A DNA stretch of 64,000 nt from Anabaena cylindrica PCC 7122 (GTDB lineage: Bacteria; Cyanobacteriota; Cyanobacteriia; Cyanobacteriales; Nostocaceae): NCBI RefSeq assembly GCF_000317695.1, contig NC_019771.1, forward strand, positions 3,724,001-3,788,000, in the 5' to 3' direction. Positions 62,029 through 64,000 of this stretch are shown one piece after another. Numbering within the stretch: position 1 is the stretch's first letter; each line of letters starts with the position of its first letter. The translations under genes were made by a program, and so were the position numbers. Below the pieces are notes generated by a model. The model searched no databases. It was not told where the DNA came from and worked only from the letters and a program-made list of their open reading frames with translations.

Positions 62029-63318
62029 CTAAATGATTGTACCGTCAGCAATTACAGCATTTTTGAGGACAACTACAATACCACTCCGAATGAAAAAGCC
62101 TTGCTTTTCACGTTCGGCTTCCTGCACATTGTCTTTATTGATAATTTTCACATCGTGACCAATGCGGGCATTTTTATCAATGATGGCACGGCGAATGATG
62201 GTATCTGTACCAATGCCTACAGGGATATCACCATGTTCTAGGCTACATTGGCGTTCTACAGAGGGCTGGTAATAATCTGCACCCATGAGTAGGGATTCTT
62301 CAATCACACATCCTGATTCAATCCGCGATCGCACTCCCAACACTGAATGCTGAATCCGGCAATTTTTCAAAATGCAACCTTCACCAATCATTGATTCGGT
62401 GATTTGGCAATTTAGCAGCTTTGAAGGAGGTAAATACCGCGCACGGGTGTAAATTGGAGCTTCCTCATCATAGAAGCTAAAGGGCGGCATTGGTTGCTGA
62501 GTGAGAGCTAAATTGGCATTATAAAACGCTTCAATTGTTCCAATATCTTCCCAATAGTCATCGAATAGATACGCCTGAACGTTGTGATCCTTTGCCGCAT
62601 CAGGAATAATTTCTTTGCCAAAATCAGTCCGTTCTAAAGATTCTTTCAATAACTTGATCAAAACATCTTTTTTAAAGACATAAATCCCCATAGAGGCGAT
62701 ATATGGCTGTAATTCGGCTTGTTCCTTTGTCAATCCCAGTACGGTCGTATCGACACGCATTTGGGCTAAATCGTCACCTTTGGGTTTTTCACTAAAGTCA
62801 ATCACCCTACCCGCATCGTTGATTTTCATCAAACCAAAATCCGAAGCACGGCGATCGTCAATGGGAATCACAGAAAGTGTAATATCCGCATTAGTATCTC
62901 TGTGGCGCTGGATAAACTGGCGGTAATCCATGCGATACAGATGATCACCAGAAAGAATCAAAAATTCTTCTACATCCCAATCCTGTAACATCCAGATGTA
63001 CTGACGCACCGCATCAGCCGTACCTTGGAACCAGTTAGGATTTTCTGGTGTTTGCTGTGCAGCCAGCACTTCTACAAAACCTTCGCTGAAACCACTAAAA
63101 TTGTAAGCACGAGCAATGTGACGATTCAGAGAAGCTGAGTTGAATTGTGTCAACACATAGATTTTAAAAATTTCTGAATTGATGCAGTTGCTAACAGGGA
63201 TATCTATTAAGCGGTACTTACCAGCAACTGGTACTGCTGGTTTAGCACGGAGTTTGGTTAGCGGATAAAGCCGAGTACCCGCACCCCCACCAAGAATGAT
63301 TGCTAAGACTTTTTTCAC
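62029..63318 (-). CDS. glgC: Glucose-1-phosphate adenylyltransferase
   Basis: The 429-residue enzyme has GGGAGTRLYPLTKLRAKPAVPVAGKYRLIDIP at the N-terminus, LILSGDHLYRMDY (about 119-131), the sugar-phosphate site FSEKPKG, and the left-handed beta-helix C-terminal domain, which carries 3-phosphoglycerate-binding lysines in cyanobacterial forms. It makes ADP-glucose, the donor for glycogen synthesis, and is activated by 3-PGA and inhibited by phosphate. Full length. The P-loop kinase gene follows. Confidence 0.98.
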   Translation of the reverse strand: MKKVLAIILGGGAGTRLYPLTKLRAKPAVPVAGKYRLIDIPVSNCINSEIFKIYVLTQFNSASLNRHIARAYNFSGFSEGFVEVLAAQQTPENPNWFQGTADAVRQYIWMLQDWDVEEFLILSGDHLYRMDYRQFIQRHRDTNADITLSVIPIDDRRASDFGLMKINDAGRVIDFSEKPKGDDLAQMRVDTTVLGLTKEQAELQPYIASMGIYVFKKDVLIKLLKESLERTDFGKEIIPDAAKDHNVQAYLFDDYWEDIGTIEAFYNANLALTQQPMPPFSFYDEEAPIYTRARYLPPSKLLNCQITESMIGEGCILKNCRIQHSVLGVRSRIESGCVIEESLLMGADYYQPSVERQCSLEHGDIPVGIGTDTIIRRAIIDKNARIGHDVKIINKDNVQEAEREKQGFFIRSGIVVVLKNAVIADGTII

Positions 63319-63558
63319 AAAATTTCTCCGAACTGCCTTTCAACTCTCATCTACAGTTTAGGACTGTATGTGGCAGCTGATAAGGGGGGATCAAAGAATC
63401 TTGCGAAGGAATTTTTGAGAACGCTGTTGGTAACGAATAACGTTGCTGAATCAGGGAGAATATTAGAACATTTGTATTAATAAATCAGGAAACTTCATCA
63501 AAATCCATGTTCCTGGATTTCAATAGCCCTATTTTGCTGAGTATCAACGAAAATACTG

Positions 63559-64000
63559 CTAAAGCGCAGAATCTACATCAGTCGTTTGATTCATTTGATG
63601 CGTTTGATTCATTTGATGGGGTGATAGTGTGGAGTCTTTTGCTTTTACCCCTATCAATAGAGCTAATTCTAGCCACTTCCAGTAACAGTCAACATCTGTA
63701 AAACCAATCTTTCGTAACCAAATCAGTTGTGTTTCCACATCTAAAAGTTTATTTGAGGGGTCATCGTTTTCTGTTTCGCTACCGAGTGCTTCTAAAAACT
63801 TCTCGTGTACCGTGGGTGTTGACGACGCTACGTGTTCTAAGTTACAGAAAATACCACCTGGTTCCAGACGTTGGAAAATTTCTGCATACAAAGAAAGTTT
63901 GCGTTCATGGATAAGATGATGAATAGCAAAACTAGAAACAATTGCATCAAATAAACCTAAATCTGGTAAAGGTTCATTTAAATCATGGCTGATGACTTGT
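63559..64000 (-). CDS. Class I SAM-dependent methyltransferase, partial at window end
   Basis: The visible part, from the window edge to the stop at 63559, reads DLGLFDAIVSSFAIHHLIHERK, then LYAEIFQRLEPGGIFCNLEHV, a Rossmann-fold methyltransferase (motifs post-II and III). The later half contains IWLRKIGFTDVDCYWKWLELALLIGVK. The last residues, HQMNQTHQMNQT, come from a TTTGATTCATTTGATG-type direct repeat and are an extension of the normal C-terminus. The 5' end of the gene, with motif I, is outside the window. Substrate unknown. Confidence 0.85.
   Translation of the reverse strand, partial: QVISHDLNEPLPDLGLFDAIVSSFAIHHLIHERKLSLYAEIFQRLEPGGIFCNLEHVASSTPTVHEKFLEALGSETENDDPSNKLLDVETQLIWLRKIGFTDVDCYWKWLELALLIGVKAKDSTLSPHQMNQTHQMNQTTDVDSAL

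Noticed and set aside
63507..63701. Plus-strand frame near the window end
   Set aside because: It is antisense to the methyltransferase C-terminus, with Asp/Ser/Phe repeats from a direct repeat.

Overview
The window looks like chromosomal DNA of a filamentous, probably heterocyst-forming cyanobacterium (order Nostocales). The reasons are many copies of the HIP1 octamer GCGATCGC, short tandem heptamer repeats between genes, many Uma2-family nucleases, a kdpA-B-G-C operon in which a KdpF-like kdpG sits between kdpB and kdpC, a cyanophycinase-like peptidase, a two-domain CDGSH protein and a PEP-CTERM-like protein. The species cannot be named from the sequence alone. No rRNA, tRNA or CRISPR array was recognised.

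Layout. 0-8 kb: two Uma2 nucleases, an orphan ABC-2 permease, a doubly frameshifted exoD pseudogene, a membrane protein, a HepA/MsbA-type ABC exporter, a response-regulator diguanylate cyclase and a decayed ABC permease. 8-12 kb: thioredoxin, three tandem VWA-domain paralogues with a small coiled-coil protein, and a divergent HxlR regulator/CDGSH pair with a palindrome between them. 12-15 kb: GH57 glucanase and an NFU-type Fe-S scaffold. 15-27.6 kb: a divergent Hsp70 gene set on the minus strand (large TPR protein, J-like protein without HPD, GrpE, Hsp70, zinc-ribbon TPR protein). It is split by about 6 kb of accessory genes: two Uma2, GST, chlorite-dismutase-like protein, two toxin-antitoxin pairs and a PD-(D/E)XK nuclease, with a dispersed repeat family among them. 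27.7-36 kb: GAF histidine kinase, RHH-like protein, lepA, Uma2, GT4 glycosyltransferase and cyanophycinase-like peptidase. 36-38.6 kb: a cytosine-5 methyltransferase and a restriction enzyme with two nuclease modules. 38.7-44.3 kb: aspS, miaB, an IS5-type remnant, an orphan exbD and small conserved proteins. 44.3-52.7 kb: a potassium region (kdpABGC, a two-component pair and an RCK-gated K+ channel). 52.8-64 kb: argD, a truncated small gene, DUF1963 protein, glycogen debranching enzyme, two peroxiredoxin-type proteins, PEP-CTERM-like protein, CbpA-type DnaJ, P-loop kinase, glgC and a methyltransferase cut by the window edge.

How the genes fit together. Glycogen/alpha-glucan metabolism recurs (GH57, GT4, debranching enzyme, GlgC), as does redox protection (thioredoxin, CDGSH/HxlR, peroxiredoxins, GST). 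The accessory parts are shaped by small repeats that have entered genes (exoD, the debranching enzyme, the 72-residue gene at 54.2 kb) and by plasmid-like functions (TA pairs, restriction-modification, Uma2). The best candidates for under-described biology are the split Hsp70 set with its HPD-less J-like protein, the tandem VWA trio, and the two-nuclease restriction enzyme.
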